Translations under genes and position numbers: made by a program
The notes under the pieces: model-generated
What the model was told of the DNA's origin: nothing
Seen by the model: the letters and a program-made list of their open reading frames with translations, nothing else
Databases searched by the model: none
Shown: in pieces, positions 1-8,564 of the stretch
Layout of the letters: every line of letters starts with the position of its first letter
Position numbering within the stretch: the stretch's first letter is position 1
Source of the DNA: Azolla pinnata
Lineage: Eukaryota; Streptophyta; Polypodiopsida; Salviniales; Salviniaceae
Length of the DNA stretch: 23,306 bases
Reading direction: 5' to 3'
Assembly (NCBI GenBank): GCA_037176905.1
Contig: JBBBWG010033518.1
Span: 1-23,306, forward strand

Positions 1-1
1 G

Positions 2-352
2 GACATGCTCGCGAACCCCGAGGCCCACTTCCTGCGCTCCGTGTCGACGCAGGGCGAGGCGACGCTCGTGATGGCGACGGTCGAGATCCTCGCGCAGCAC
101 TTGGCCGAGGAGGAGTATCTCGGCGAGCGCAAGGACCCGCAATGGACGAGCGATCCCAAAGCCCTCCACGCTCTCGGGCGCTTCAAGAGCTCCTTGGTCG
201 ACGTCGACAAGCACGTGGAGGAGCGCATCCATGCCTCCAACTTCAATTCGCATCGCTCGGGGCCGACCATGCTCAACTACACGCTTCTGATGCCGTCGTC
301 GGCGGGCGAGGGCCTCACGTTCCGCGGCATCCCCAACAGCATCTCCATCTGA
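2..352 (+). CDS. LOX: Lipoxygenase, C-terminal part of last exon (partial)
   Basis: The frame is open from base 2 (the upstream part lies outside the window) to the TGA at 350-352. It encodes the C-terminal end of a plant lipoxygenase, a non-haem iron enzyme that adds O2 to linoleic or linolenic acid to start oxylipin synthesis. Visible family marks, in order, are FLRSVSTQGEATLVMATVEIL, EEEYLGERKDPQWTSDPKAL, an F-x-x-x-L-x-x-x-(D/E)-x-x-(V/I)-x-x-R helix, TLLMPSS, and the hallmark end GIPNSISI. In this family the carboxylate of the last Ile is an iron ligand, and it is present here. The exon is clearly more GC-rich than the rest of the window, and no break is visible. The other iron ligands and any plastid transit peptide would lie upstream, so the 9- versus 13-LOX subtype cannot be told. 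The internal ATG at 5-7 is not a start. Confidence 0.93.
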   Translation, partial: DMLANPEAHFLRSVSTQGEATLVMATVEILAQHLAEEEYLGERKDPQWTSDPKALHALGRFKSSLVDVDKHVEERIHASNFNSHRSGPTMLNYTLLMPSSAGEGLTFRGIPNSISI

Positions 353-620
353 TCCATGCGTTGATCCATCAATCCCCCGATCGCGTGAAAATCTCTATCT
401 AATTGATGTGTCGACCCATCGAACCGGCCCTTGTAGATATCTATTCCCCCCCTACCCCCCCATATGTATATGTAGTGTGAAAATCCCTTCTAGGCGCACC
501 ATCTTGATTCTTTTGTTTCACCCTTCGATTACTTGCTCTTTCTCATTTCTATTTGAATGTATGTGCTGCTAAATGAGTTGTTTTCATTACAAAACACTAA
601 CTAATATGAAGATAGTGTCA

Positions 621-638
621 TCTTCTTCTTCTTCTTCG
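621..638. repeat. (TTC)n microsatellite
   Basis: This is a short run of TCT/TTC trinucleotides, slightly broken afterwards by GTCGCC. It lies about 270 bp after the lipoxygenase stop codon, in the likely 3' flank. It makes a serine-rich stretch in an overlapping ORF that I do not regard as a gene. Confidence 0.85.
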
Positions 639-818
639 TCGCCCTCACTATCCTCTTCTTTGATCTTAATGTCATTGTTTGTCGTCGCACACTTCCTTAA
701 TCTCATATTTTTGACGGATACGTTTCCAAGTATTATCGTCTATACGTCTCTATCGAGGGTAAAATCAATTAAAAAGAAAAAGATAACAGAATATGGGTGT
801 GGAAAAACCCATGCGAAT

Positions 819-985
819 CAACAAATAAAAACTCACAAACCACAAAGTGATGTTCAAAAGGCTGATATTGTGGTGCCACTTCCTTGCCACAAGATGAGAA
901 GTAGAAATAGAATTACCTCCTCTCGAGAGATTCCGAATGCAAGAAAAGTGTGTGAAGAAGAGTGTCACAAGAAGAGTGCCAATCG
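819..985 (+). repeat. Decayed copy of the 257-bp repeat family found at 8565-9080
   Basis: From CACAAACC onward this stretch aligns in the same order with the repeat units at about 8650-8790 and 8907-9047. Shared blocks include CACAAACC, GTGATG/GTGTTG, TTGTGGTG, CTTGCCACAAGATGA (CTTGCTACAAGATGA in the unit), TACCTCCTCT and GAAGAAGAGT. There are many substitutions and small indels, so it is an old dispersed relic. A 156-aa ORF runs across it, but no protein family is recognisable and I do not call it a gene. Confidence 0.6.
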
Positions 986-1460
986 AGCTACTGTCTCCAA
1001 TGGTTACTGCTTCAATGTTGGTAGTTGTTGCGAGGCTGTTTGAGCAGTGTGCAAAATTTTGCATCGACTAAACTCTTAATACTAGCCAATTTCCCTTGAC
1101 CTTAGTAGCTTGTTGTACATACCTGCATGTTGCTACTACATTCTGTAACAATGTACTAGCTTTCTATTGCTCCAACAATTGATGGTTACTAGTTACAATT
1201 TCAAAGTGTTCTAACCACATTATGACATCTTCTAAAGGTACGGTTGAAAACATTTTATGCCTCACCTTTGGATCTGCTCTGTTTTGTGTGCAATTCTTGA
1301 CATGAGTTGTTAGTAAATTCAATAATGATTGGTTTGTATGGTTAACTTGCATCAGAATTGTACATACAGCGTGAATCCGTTGTTTGCCTTGTAGAATTGG
1401 TTATTAAGATTCGCAGGCAACAGATTCTCATTGTTGTTGATTTACATATTTTGGATGCAT

Positions 1461-1645
1461 TGATGCTTCAGCCTGTAGCATCACGTCTGGTGGCTGTTGC
1501 TAATCCTCGGGATGATTCATGTCACGTCTGTTTTTCTGGTGTTGAAATGTCGTCATCTCCGCCAATGTAATACTTTGAGGTTAAGGATTGATGGTTCGGC
1601 GTGTAGCATCGCGTCTAGAGGTAGTTGCTAATCCTCAAGATGATT
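1461..1645 (+). repeat. Diverged direct repeat of about 57 bp (1461-1517 and 1589-1645)
   Basis: The block starting TGATGCTTCAGCCTGTAGCA recurs 128 bp later as TGATGGTTCGGCGTGTAGCA. The two stay alignable through TCACGTCT/TCGCGTCT, TTGCTAATCCTC and GATGATT. Divergence is moderate. The first copy lies inside a 70-aa ORF (1358-1570) with no recognisable domain, and the second copy does not keep a reading frame. It may be a relic of a larger transposon-derived or coding repeat. Confidence 0.7.
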
Positions 1646-2566
1646 TACAATACCTTTTCTTTTTTTAGTAAACAAATGACCTATATTCTTCTATCCTCAA
1701 GATACTTGTGCTTTAGCTATTGTTCATACTTAGATCACAAAGCATTACTACCTTTTGAATGCAAAAAAATATGTTTTCTTATTCCATCTTTAATTAAGTT
1801 GCATCATCTTTTCAAAGGGTATGCCTATGAAATTCATTCCAGTGGAGTATACAATAGTTACATGTCTTAAAAATTCACCCTGTTGAAGACTTCATATTAT
1901 GCTTGAAAGTGATCATTCTTCTCTTTTAACATCCTTCCAGATCATCAACCCAACCATTTCCATTACAGATTCTTGTTTTGGCGCTTCTTGTCTATCGAGA
2001 AATGACATTGCTTCTACTAAAGGATAAGCCTTCTAAGCAGAGGCATTCCCATGGAAACGATCACACCAACCATGGGGTGAATCTAGCACTCCCTCATCTT
2101 GCTTTCTAAATTGCTCAAAAAAGGGGGCTCTTTGATTCTTTGATCCTAACGCTTGCGCTCCCCTTTCTTCGTCGATCCCTTGAGATATACCCAGAATCCA
2201 GTTGCCTTCCAATGTATCGGTTGTGTCGGGCGATTCCACATCATTTTAGGATGTGGGCGATTAGAAAGCATGGAGAAAGGCTGATGCTCGGTAATTCTCA
2301 AGCTTTCCGTCTGTCTGATTTTTCTGGCGAGCAGAACATACCAGATCTGTTTCCTCCTGCCACTGGCTGGAAGAGATGCAGCAAAATACCTGGAAAATCT
2401 GCATTGTTGCGATATTCTATGTGTGCCAGGCTTGTTGCATTTTGCTTGGTAGAAGATGCAAGCGGATGCACATGCCAGGGATCGGTCTCTGGGAGTTGAA
2501 CTGCACATATTCTTTGCTTTGGCCTAACAGATGCCATGACGTTATTGACTTTGATGGGAAGATCAC
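1646..2566. other. Spacer and upstream flank of PPR gene 1
   Basis: The first half is AT-rich with no recognisable feature. From about 2030 the composition becomes more coding-like, and several overlapping ORFs of 80-120 aa exist on both strands, including 2140-2499 on +. None shows PPR helices, a transit peptide or another family signature. It may hold the 5' leader or a decayed N-terminal part of PPR gene 1. I see no clean splice arrangement joining it to the PPR frame. Confidence 0.4.
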
Positions 2567-5500
2567 ATGGACCTTCTCATCAAAAGAGTCCGTTGCATCC
2601 ACAGATCTGGGGGAGATAATGGAAAACTTACTTGGAGATGCACGAAGAAAATATTTATCCTCTCCGTGCCGGTGTCACGCACATTGTTATGTGTACCCAA
2701 TGTGGTTTCTTGTAAAGCAGCACAAGATGTGTTCGACAGCCTCCTGATGCGAACTGCCGTGTCATGGAATGCATTGATCATAGGGTATGCAAGACATGGT
2801 CTTGGTGAACAGGCATTGATGTGCTTGGAACATATGAAACTCGAAGGTGTAGCCCCGGATGCTATCACGTTCACGTGCAGCTTGAAAGCATGTGGTAACG
2901 TTCAAGATCTCAGTAAGGGCATTGAAATCCATGGAGAGATTGTGAGAAGGGGATTGTTGAGATCAGACCCTGTTCTTGGCTCTGCGTTAGTTGATATGTA
3001 TGCGAGGTCGGAGTCGATCTGGATGGCAGCCGAAACATTTCACGGGCTTCCGATGCGAAATGTAGGATCTTGGAATGCAATGATCTCTGCTTTTGTCCAA
3101 CGAGAGTGTAGTAAGGAAGCTCTCAGCTACTTTGTACAGATGAAACTCGAGGGTGTCCTTCCAAATACCATATCTCATGCTTGCATTCTGAGTGCTTGTG
3201 GCATTGTCAGTTCCATAGGTGTGGCAAGAGAAATACATGCAATGATAGTAGGTACATGGCCTATTGAAGAAAACATTATGGTGAGCAGCGCCATAATTAA
3301 TATGTATGCACAATTCGGATTGCATGAGCAAGTAGAGGTTTCGTTTTATGAGACTCACTCACGGAATGTTGATGTATGGAATACATTGATGTCATTTTAT
3401 GTCAATCACGAGTTTTCAAATGAAGTATTGGAATGTTTTAAACGGATGCAATTAGAAGGAATATCTCCAGATGCTATTACATACACATGTAACCTGAAAG
3501 CTTGTGGGAATGTCCGAGCTTTAGGTAAGGGAAAGGAGTTGCATGCTGTAACAACTGCACAACACCAATATGGGAAGAATTTAATGATAGGCAATGCATT
3601 AATTCACATGTATGGTAAATCTGGATTGCTTGTAGAAGCACACACGGCATTCGAAAAGATGCTACACAGGGATATGATCTCATGGAATACTCTAATGGCA
3701 GGATATCTGAAGCACGATTGCCATGCTGAAGCACTACATTGCTTTGAAAAAATAGAACATCAGGGTATTTCACCGGATGCCTTTGCATTTTGTTGCGGAT
3801 TGAAAGCATGCAATGGCACTGGAGCAGTAGACAAAGGCATAGAGATACACCGTGAAGTTGAAAGAAAAGGTTTTCTAGAAAAGGATCTTGTTCTTGGAAA
3901 TACATTGATTGATATGTATGCGAAACATGGGTTTCTTACAAAAGCACAAGGAGTGTTTGACACACTCCCAGAGCAAGATAAAGTGTCTTGGAATACACTG
4001 CTTGCTGGCTATTTAAAGTTTGATCAGCCCAAGAAAGCATTGAATTGCTTTGAACAGATGCGAATTCATGGCATCTCCGCTGATGCTCTCAGCTTTTCTT
4101 ATTGCTTGAGAGCTTGTGGTACCATTGGAGCTATAGAGAAAGGAAAACAAACACATGCCGAAGTGGTATTGAATGGATTGCTAGAAAATGATTTAATTGT
4201 GGGAATCGCATTAGTTGACATGTATGCTCTTTGTGGTCACCTTGAGACAGCAAAAGATCTTTCTGACAAACTGGACAATCAAGATGCGGCTTCGTGGAAT
4301 GCTAGGATTGCAACATATGCAAAGCATGAGCAGGCTGAGAAAGCACTCAACTATTTTAATCTGATGCAGAGTGCAGGATTTTCCCCAAATGCAATCACAT
4401 TCGCATGTAGCTTGAAAGCATGTGCTAGTCTTGGAGACACAGTGAAAGGAAGAGAGTTACACTGTGATGTGGAGTCGAGAGGGCTGCTAGAGACAAGCCT
4501 TCTTGTTGGAAATGCGTTGGTTGATATGTATGCTAAATGTGGTCAGCTTATAAAAGCACAAGAGGCATTCGATAAGCTTCCAAAACGTGATGTGGTCTCG
4601 TGGAATATACTCATTGCTAGTCATGTGAAGTACGGGTTTGATTCGGAAGCACTTGAGCATCTTAAGAAAATGCAAAAAGAGGGGTTCTCACCTGATGCTG
4701 TTACGTTTGTTTGTAGCTTGAAAGCTTGTGGCCGTATTGGGGCTATTGCAAAAGGTATTGAACTACATACTGACATCAAGAAAGCTGGATTGTTGAACAA
4801 TGTGTCTCTCGGTACAGCGTTGATTGAGATGTATGCAAAGTGTGGGTTTATTGAGAAAGCTCAAGCAGTGTTTGATCAACTTCAAAGCAAAGATGTGAAG
4901 GCGTGGAATGCATTGATGTCAGGTTTGGGGTATGATGATGAGGCAATGTTGTGCTGTTTTGAAGAGATGCAACGTGAAGCCATTCGTCCAGATGCGGCCA
5001 CGTATGCTTTTGCCTTGAAAGCTTGTGGACACATAGGTCTATTAGAAAAGGGTTGGAAAATGCACAAAGAGATCGAAAGGTCTGGCTGGTTGGAGGAAGA
5101 GATTGCTGTTGGAAACACATTAATAGATATGTATGCGAAGCTTGGTTGGATTAAGCAAGCGAGGGAAGCGTTCGAAAGTCTTCGAAAACGGGATCTAGTT
5201 TCATGGAATATATTGATTTGTGGCTATGCTCAATTAGGGGAGGCTACACAAGCTGTTGTTCATTACGAAAGAATGAAAAGAGAAGGAATTGAGCCAGATT
5301 CGGTCACATTTGTCAATATCCTCAATGCATGTAGTCAGGAAGGCTTGATGGGCGAGGCCTTTGTATGGTTCGATGCCATGTTGAATGATTATGATATTAT
5401 GCCAACTCTCGAGCACTTGACTTGCATGGTAAATCTCCTTTGTCGTTCAGGACGATTAGAAATGGCGGTAACAATCACGCTTCGCCTTCCCATTCATCCC

Positions 5501-5665
5501 AGTGTTCTTATGTGGTGTACCATATTAGCTGCTTGTCAGAGATTGGGCAACACAAAGCTTGCGTGTTATGCGTTTGAGCAAGTAATGCAACTGGATGGAG
5601 GGGAAGTTGCAGCATATGTCATTATGTACAATACATATGCCGGCAGTTGCCAAACGAGGTGGTGA
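2567..5665 (+). CDS. PLS-class PPR protein 1, E1-terminated, no DYW domain
   Basis: The 1032-aa ORF has nine P-type motifs (cores like V-S-W-N-A-L-I-x-G-Y), the first at about residues 64-70. Each is followed by an L motif (TF..SLKACG) and an S motif (N-A-L-V-D-M-Y-A-K-C-G), in triplets of roughly 100 residues. After the ninth come variant P2/L2/S2 motifs (PDSVTFVNILNACSQEG; HLTCMVNLLCRSG) and an E1 motif from about residue 978 (MWCTILAACQRLGN). The ORF stops at the end of E1, so E2 and DYW are absent. Known PLS-class proteins bind organellar RNA and specify C-to-U editing, cleavage or stability; those without DYW need a partner deaminase. The upstream stop at 2552-2554 limits the frame. The ATG at 2567 is not trustworthy because residues 1-60 are not PPR-like; the ATG at 2747 sits at the first clean motif. 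I see no transit peptide. The P motif of triplet 8 is about two residues short. It could be a pseudogene truncated at the N-terminus. Confidence 0.85.
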   Translation: MDLLIKRVRCIHRSGGDNGKLTWRCTKKIFILSVPVSRTLLCVPNVVSCKAAQDVFDSLLMRTAVSWNALIIGYARHGLGEQALMCLEHMKLEGVAPDAITFTCSLKACGNVQDLSKGIEIHGEIVRRGLLRSDPVLGSALVDMYARSESIWMAAETFHGLPMRNVGSWNAMISAFVQRECSKEALSYFVQMKLEGVLPNTISHACILSACGIVSSIGVAREIHAMIVGTWPIEENIMVSSAIINMYAQFGLHEQVEVSFYETHSRNVDVWNTLMSFYVNHEFSNEVLECFKRMQLEGISPDAITYTCNLKACGNVRALGKGKELHAVTTAQHQYGKNLMIGNALIHMYGKSGLLVEAHTAFEKMLHRDMISWNTLMAGYLKHDCHAEALHCFEKIEHQGISPDAFAFCCGLKACNGTGAVDKGIEIHREVERKGFLEKDLVLGNTLIDMYAKHGFLTKAQGVFDTLPEQDKVSWNTLLAGYLKFDQPKKALNCFEQMRIHGISADALSFSYCLRACGTIGAIEKGKQTHAEVVLNGLLENDLIVGIALVDMYALCGHLETAKDLSDKLDNQDAASWNARIATYAKHEQAEKALNYFNLMQSAGFSPNAITFACSLKACASLGDTVKGRELHCDVESRGLLETSLLVGNALVDMYAKCGQLIKAQEAFDKLPKRDVVSWNILIASHVKYGFDSEALEHLKKMQKEGFSPDAVTFVCSLKACGRIGAIAKGIELHTDIKKAGLLNNVSLGTALIEMYAKCGFIEKAQAVFDQLQSKDVKAWNALMSGLGYDDEAMLCCFEEMQREAIRPDAATYAFALKACGHIGLLEKGWKMHKEIERSGWLEEEIAVGNTLIDMYAKLGWIKQAREAFESLRKRDLVSWNILICGYAQLGEATQAVVHYERMKREGIEPDSVTFVNILNACSQEGLMGEAFVWFDAMLNDYDIMPTLEHLTCMVNLLCRSGRLEMAVTITLRLPIHPSVLMWCTILAACQRLGNTKLACYAFEQVMQLDGGEVAAYVIMYNTYAGSCQTRW
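2600..2716 (+). pseudogene. Frame-broken first PPR motifs upstream of PPR gene 1
   Basis: At 2689-2712, in a frame different from the main PPR ORF, the DNA encodes MCTQCGFL, matching the M-Y-A-(K/Q)-C-G-(F/x)-L core of an S-type PPR motif. The next residues of that motif (K-A-x-Q-D-V-F-D-S-L) appear in the main frame from about 2714. One motif is therefore split across two frames by a net +1 shift at about 2712-2718. Further upstream, frame 3 shows ASTDLGEI...LL..ARRKYL, which could be a degraded L motif. This implies the protein once began further upstream. The first ~60 residues of the main ORF are then out-of-frame noise. Confidence 0.6.
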
Positions 5666-7230
5666 TTGCGAGACCTTAATCTGACTCCAAAGACATGACT
5701 AATGTGAAGGTATATATATGACTGAAAATGTTTGAAGATAAAGAAAGAAAGATATGCACCCGTAGGCAGGCTATAACTTGGCCCATGAGATGAAAACAGA
5801 CAATTACTTGGTGTGTATATAACCAAGGATAAAGAAAATCAATGCTCCAATAGTTGACTATTCAAGCCATTGATTGTTATGGCATATTGTGATTTTGGGC
5901 CTTCATCAAAGGTAATGTGGAAACTTGTTATATCATCATGTGACCCCTATTCAAATTGATCTAAATATATTAAACTGCATAGGCTAAATAAGCATGTTTT
6001 TTTTTAACTGCTACCTATATATGGATCTTATTTGTTGATGTCCTTATGGTATTTAGTATCCTTGAATGATGCTTAATGGAAGTATTAAAGCTCTCAACTG
6101 ATGATGACCTCTTCTGTACTAAAGGTGCCGCCAAGATAATTTTGTGCCAAGAAGCAAGGTTTTCACAAACCCAACCCGAGCAGTCAAAATCAAATATCGA
6201 GTTGGGCACATTTAAATGACGAGATGTTTGCGAATTAAGAACCCATGATACTACTAAACTAGTACAATTTGTCATCAAACTCAAGGGCCTTTTTTACATA
6301 GTTGTGAAATTTCACGTACGTCATCATGTTATTTTGTTCTTTGAGCTCATGGTTATAGTTGCTATTGCCATTGGGCCTTCTCTACATTCATGTGTTACAA
6401 GCCGTGAAAGAATGTTTGATTCTCTTGTTCTGTAGTGCTGCAAGGTTGGGCTTAACAAATGAAGGTTTGATAAGATGCACATATATGCATATTCTTGTTT
6501 ATGAAAACTTTACATATTAAGTATCTTTTTGTCTGAAAAGCTTTATACATATTTACTTGTAATTATCTATAGTTTATAAGTATCTAAAGATATTTTAGAA
6601 CAGCTAAGAAATATGAAATGAACTTAAGATTTTAAAAAAATTACAAAAAAGGTACTATTCTAATTTAAATTGTCAAGGCTTGAAACCATTGGATAAATAT
6701 TGTTCTTTTAAAGAACAAAAAAATACAATATGATACCAAAAAATGCAAAAATAAAGAGTTACATGTGTCGAGTTATATCACTTTCTTGACAATTATGGTC
6801 CTCTTAGGTTGCATCAAATGGCTAACAATAACTTGGACATCAATCACATCATCCCAATTGTTGATGACACATCTTGACTACACTAAAACCACCTTTTATT
6901 TGGAGTGATCCTAAAATCCTACCCCAAAATTTATTAGATGGGTATGCAATGCCACCAAAAGTGTTTTTGAGTTTCTCTTGTTGTGTCTCCATCATTGCCT
7001 ATCCATTAGAACACTTAATGATTTTTAGGTTATCTCCCATTTAGTGTTTCCTTTTGATGACCACCAATATGGTTGTTTTTAGCCATTTTACTTGTTGAAG
7101 GGCAAAAAAAAATCTTACACTATCAAGTTCGATAAACAATTTTTTCATTGAATTCGTCAAAATGATAGTCAATTTTTTCAAGAAACTATAAAAGCTAATA
7201 TGTATGGATTAATATATATATACTATTGAA
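5666..7230. other. AT-rich spacer after PPR gene 1
   Basis: No gene is supported. Just past the PPR stop, another frame reads AVAKRGGDCETL, which could be the displaced end of the E1 motif. A minus-strand ORF of 89 aa at 6015-6284 has no recognisable family. From 6480 to 7230 the DNA is strongly AT-rich with poly-A/T runs and many stops. I see no tRNA or other RNA gene. Confidence 0.5.
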
Positions 7231-7238
7231 TATTTTTA

Positions 7239-7294
7239 GGATTTACCCTCGGCCCTAAGGGTAAGAAATCCACTTTCAAATTAATTGGAAAGTG
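7239..7294. repeat. Two abutting inverted repeats (hairpins)
   Basis: The first pairs GGATTTACCCT (7239-7249) with AGGGTAAGAAATCC (7258-7271), with a 3-nt bulge. The second pairs CACTTTC (7271-7277) with GAAAGTG (7288-7294) around an AT-rich loop. They sit in AT-rich spacer and could be the edge of a MITE-like element, but no matching partner end was found in the window. Confidence 0.5.
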
Positions 7295-7550
7295 AACTCA
7301 AGGGTCAGGGCCCGTCAAGACTCAACACTAAACAGTGACAGTCAAGCATCTCCACCGTCGAAGAATATTTGCTATTTTTCCTACTCACTCCAACCTCTTC
7401 AGCTTGCCCTCGCCTACTACACGCCATCACCTACTAATCGCCATCGCTTGCTACCCACCTTCAAGTTTCACCGATTCTACTCACATTTGTATGTACTTGA
7501 AAATTGAGGTTTCACTACCTAGTCATAAGCAAACCACACATAACTCATCA

Positions 7551-7680
7551 AAGAGGACATTGGAAATCATAGAACTATTAGAACAAATGCAATTGGTTGC
7601 TCATCGACCATTACAAATTCACAATATTAGATGGTTGTCAAATCGCCAAGTGATCGAAAGGTTAGTAATTTATAATGCCT
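7551..7680 (+). pseudogene. hAT-type transposase (ZNF862-like) fragment
   Basis: In frame 3 the DNA encodes a short piece with LLEQMQLVAHRPLQIHNIRW followed by LSNRQVIERL. The core I-x-x-(I/V)-R-W-L-S-x-x-x-(V/A)-x-E-R-(L/I) is typical of the region of hAT/DUF4371-type transposase-derived proteins before the C-terminal dimerisation domain. A one-base shift right afterwards would restore a VMPA-like continuation (TAATGCCTGCTAT). No other transposase part, ends or target duplications are visible, so this is a small relic. The family call rests on a short motif recognised by eye. Confidence 0.4.
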
Positions 7681-7745
7681 GCTATATTAAGTATTATAAT
7701 GTATTCAATATTGAGAGGTTTAAAGAGAAAATTTCAATAATTTAA

Positions 7746-8017
7746 GCTCAAACATACAAACACTTTGGATATACACATGTACCATCTCACAGTACCTTAA
7801 ATAACTCGAGGAGGTGATGCACCAAAATTTTAACGTGGGAACTATTATGTACCAGTACAAAAAAGCTTATGTGTGTGTTTATTTGAACTTATAAACTATA
7901 GTTATGTAGGCTTAAATCTTATCCATCACACTATCTTACTTTAATTGATAAAGATTACCATATTAACATTAAAAACAACTTGCGACGTCTGTTAACATCG
8001 CAACTCGTGTGAGCCAC
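7746..8017. other. AT-rich spacer, no gene seen
   Basis: This is low-GC sequence with scattered stops in all frames. TGTTAAC occurs at about 7990, shortly before the duplicated module, and could be the start of a long-terminal-repeat-like element (TG...CA). No flanking duplication or primer-binding site could be matched, so that stays a guess. Confidence 0.35.
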
Positions 8018-8028
8018 TACGCGACATT

Positions 8029-8096
8029 CATGCATGCAAGCCACGTGGCATTCATGCATGCAAGTCATGTGGCAATCATGCATAATATCCACGTGG
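8029..8096. promoter_or_regulatory. RY / G-box motif array, 24-bp period (repeated at 8233-8300)
   Basis: CATGCATG (the RY motif) occurs at 8029 and 8053, with CATGCAT at 8077. CACGTG (G-box) occurs at 8042 and 8090, with the variant CATGTG at 8066. The period is exactly 24 bp, so RY and G-box alternate. In seed plants RY sites bind B3 factors of the ABI3/FUS3/LEC2 type and CACGTGG sites bind bZIP/bHLH factors, and the pair makes ABA-responsive promoters. The whole array recurs +204 bp. Regulatory function is inference from motif content and the TATA-like box 25 bp downstream. Confidence 0.5.
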
Positions 8097-8127
8097 CGAG
8101 TATGTATGAGGCCTAAAACAATATAAA

Positions 8128-8165
8128 TACTGAGCTGGTCTCAGTATTGAACCATTCCGGTTCAA
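8128..8165 (+). repeat. Twin 7-bp-arm hairpins (also 8332-8369)
   Basis: TACTGAG-CTGGT-CTCAGTA (8128-8146) is followed without a gap by TTGAACC-ATTCC-GGTTCAA (8147-8165). Both have perfect 7-bp arms and 5-nt loops. In the second copy the first loop is CCGGT instead of CTGGT while all stems are kept. The first hairpin overlaps the end of the TATA-like box, so a transcript starting about 30 bp downstream of the box would begin in or near the second one. Confidence 0.8.
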
Positions 8166-8564
8166 CGCCAGTCTTCGCCGCCTTGTACTACAAGTCTTCT
8201 AGTAATACATATTTTGTCTAATACGCGACATTCATGCATGCAAGCCACGTGGCATTCATGCATGCAAGTCATGTGGCAATCATGCATAATATCCACGTGG
8301 TAAGTATGTATGAGGCCTAAAACAATATAAATACTGAGCCGGTCTCAGTATTGAACCATTCCGGTTCAACGCCAGTCTTCGCCGCCTTGTACTCCAAGTC
8401 TCCTAGTAATACATATTTTGTCTTATTGTTCTTATTTGGTTTTCTTCTTGTCATATTCTTGCCTTTCGAGTCTATCATTGTCGATGAGCGTCGGCCGTGA
8501 CAGGGACCCTTCAAAAAGAGAGGAAAAACCACGAGATGTAATTCAAAACTCTTCCACTACCAAA

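Larger units (their letters stand above)
8018..8425 (+). repeat. Tandem duplication of a 204-bp promoter-like module
   Basis: 8018-8221 is repeated almost exactly at 8222-8425, with only scattered substitutions (for example GGCGAG/GGTAAG and CTACAAGTCTTC/CTCCAAGTCTCC). Each copy holds three 24-bp sub-repeats with RY and G-box-type motifs, a TATA-like ATATAAATA (8121-8129 and 8325-8333) and two abutting hairpins, then a more GC-rich tail. The structure resembles the U3/R part of a retrotransposon LTR or a duplicated Pol II promoter. No gene clearly starts from it, and no polypurine tract, primer-binding site or second LTR was found nearby. High identity points to a recent duplication. Confidence 0.85.

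Noticed and set aside
573..1043. 156-aa plus-strand ORF with a serine run
   Set aside because: The serine run is a TTC microsatellite and the second half is a decayed repeat copy also found at 8565-9080; no protein family features.
2987..5416. Several minus-strand ORFs of 60-142 aa within PPR gene 1
   Set aside because: They are antisense shadows of the repeated PPR codons and have no independent features.
6015..6284. 89-aa minus-strand ORF after PPR gene 1
   Set aside because: It has an ordinary amino-acid mix but no recognisable motif, no splice context and no repeat partner; it is not distinguishable from chance.
8018..8425. CRISPR-like or tRNA-like reading of the regularly spaced repeats and GGTTCAA motif
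   Set aside because: The 24-bp repeats are contiguous without unique spacers in a plant genome, and no cloverleaf can be folded around GGTTCAA.
7990..8507. Complete solo LTR from TGTTAAC to GTGACA
   Set aside because: No matching target-site duplication, primer-binding site or polypurine tract could be found, so I kept only the tandem duplication as the supported feature.
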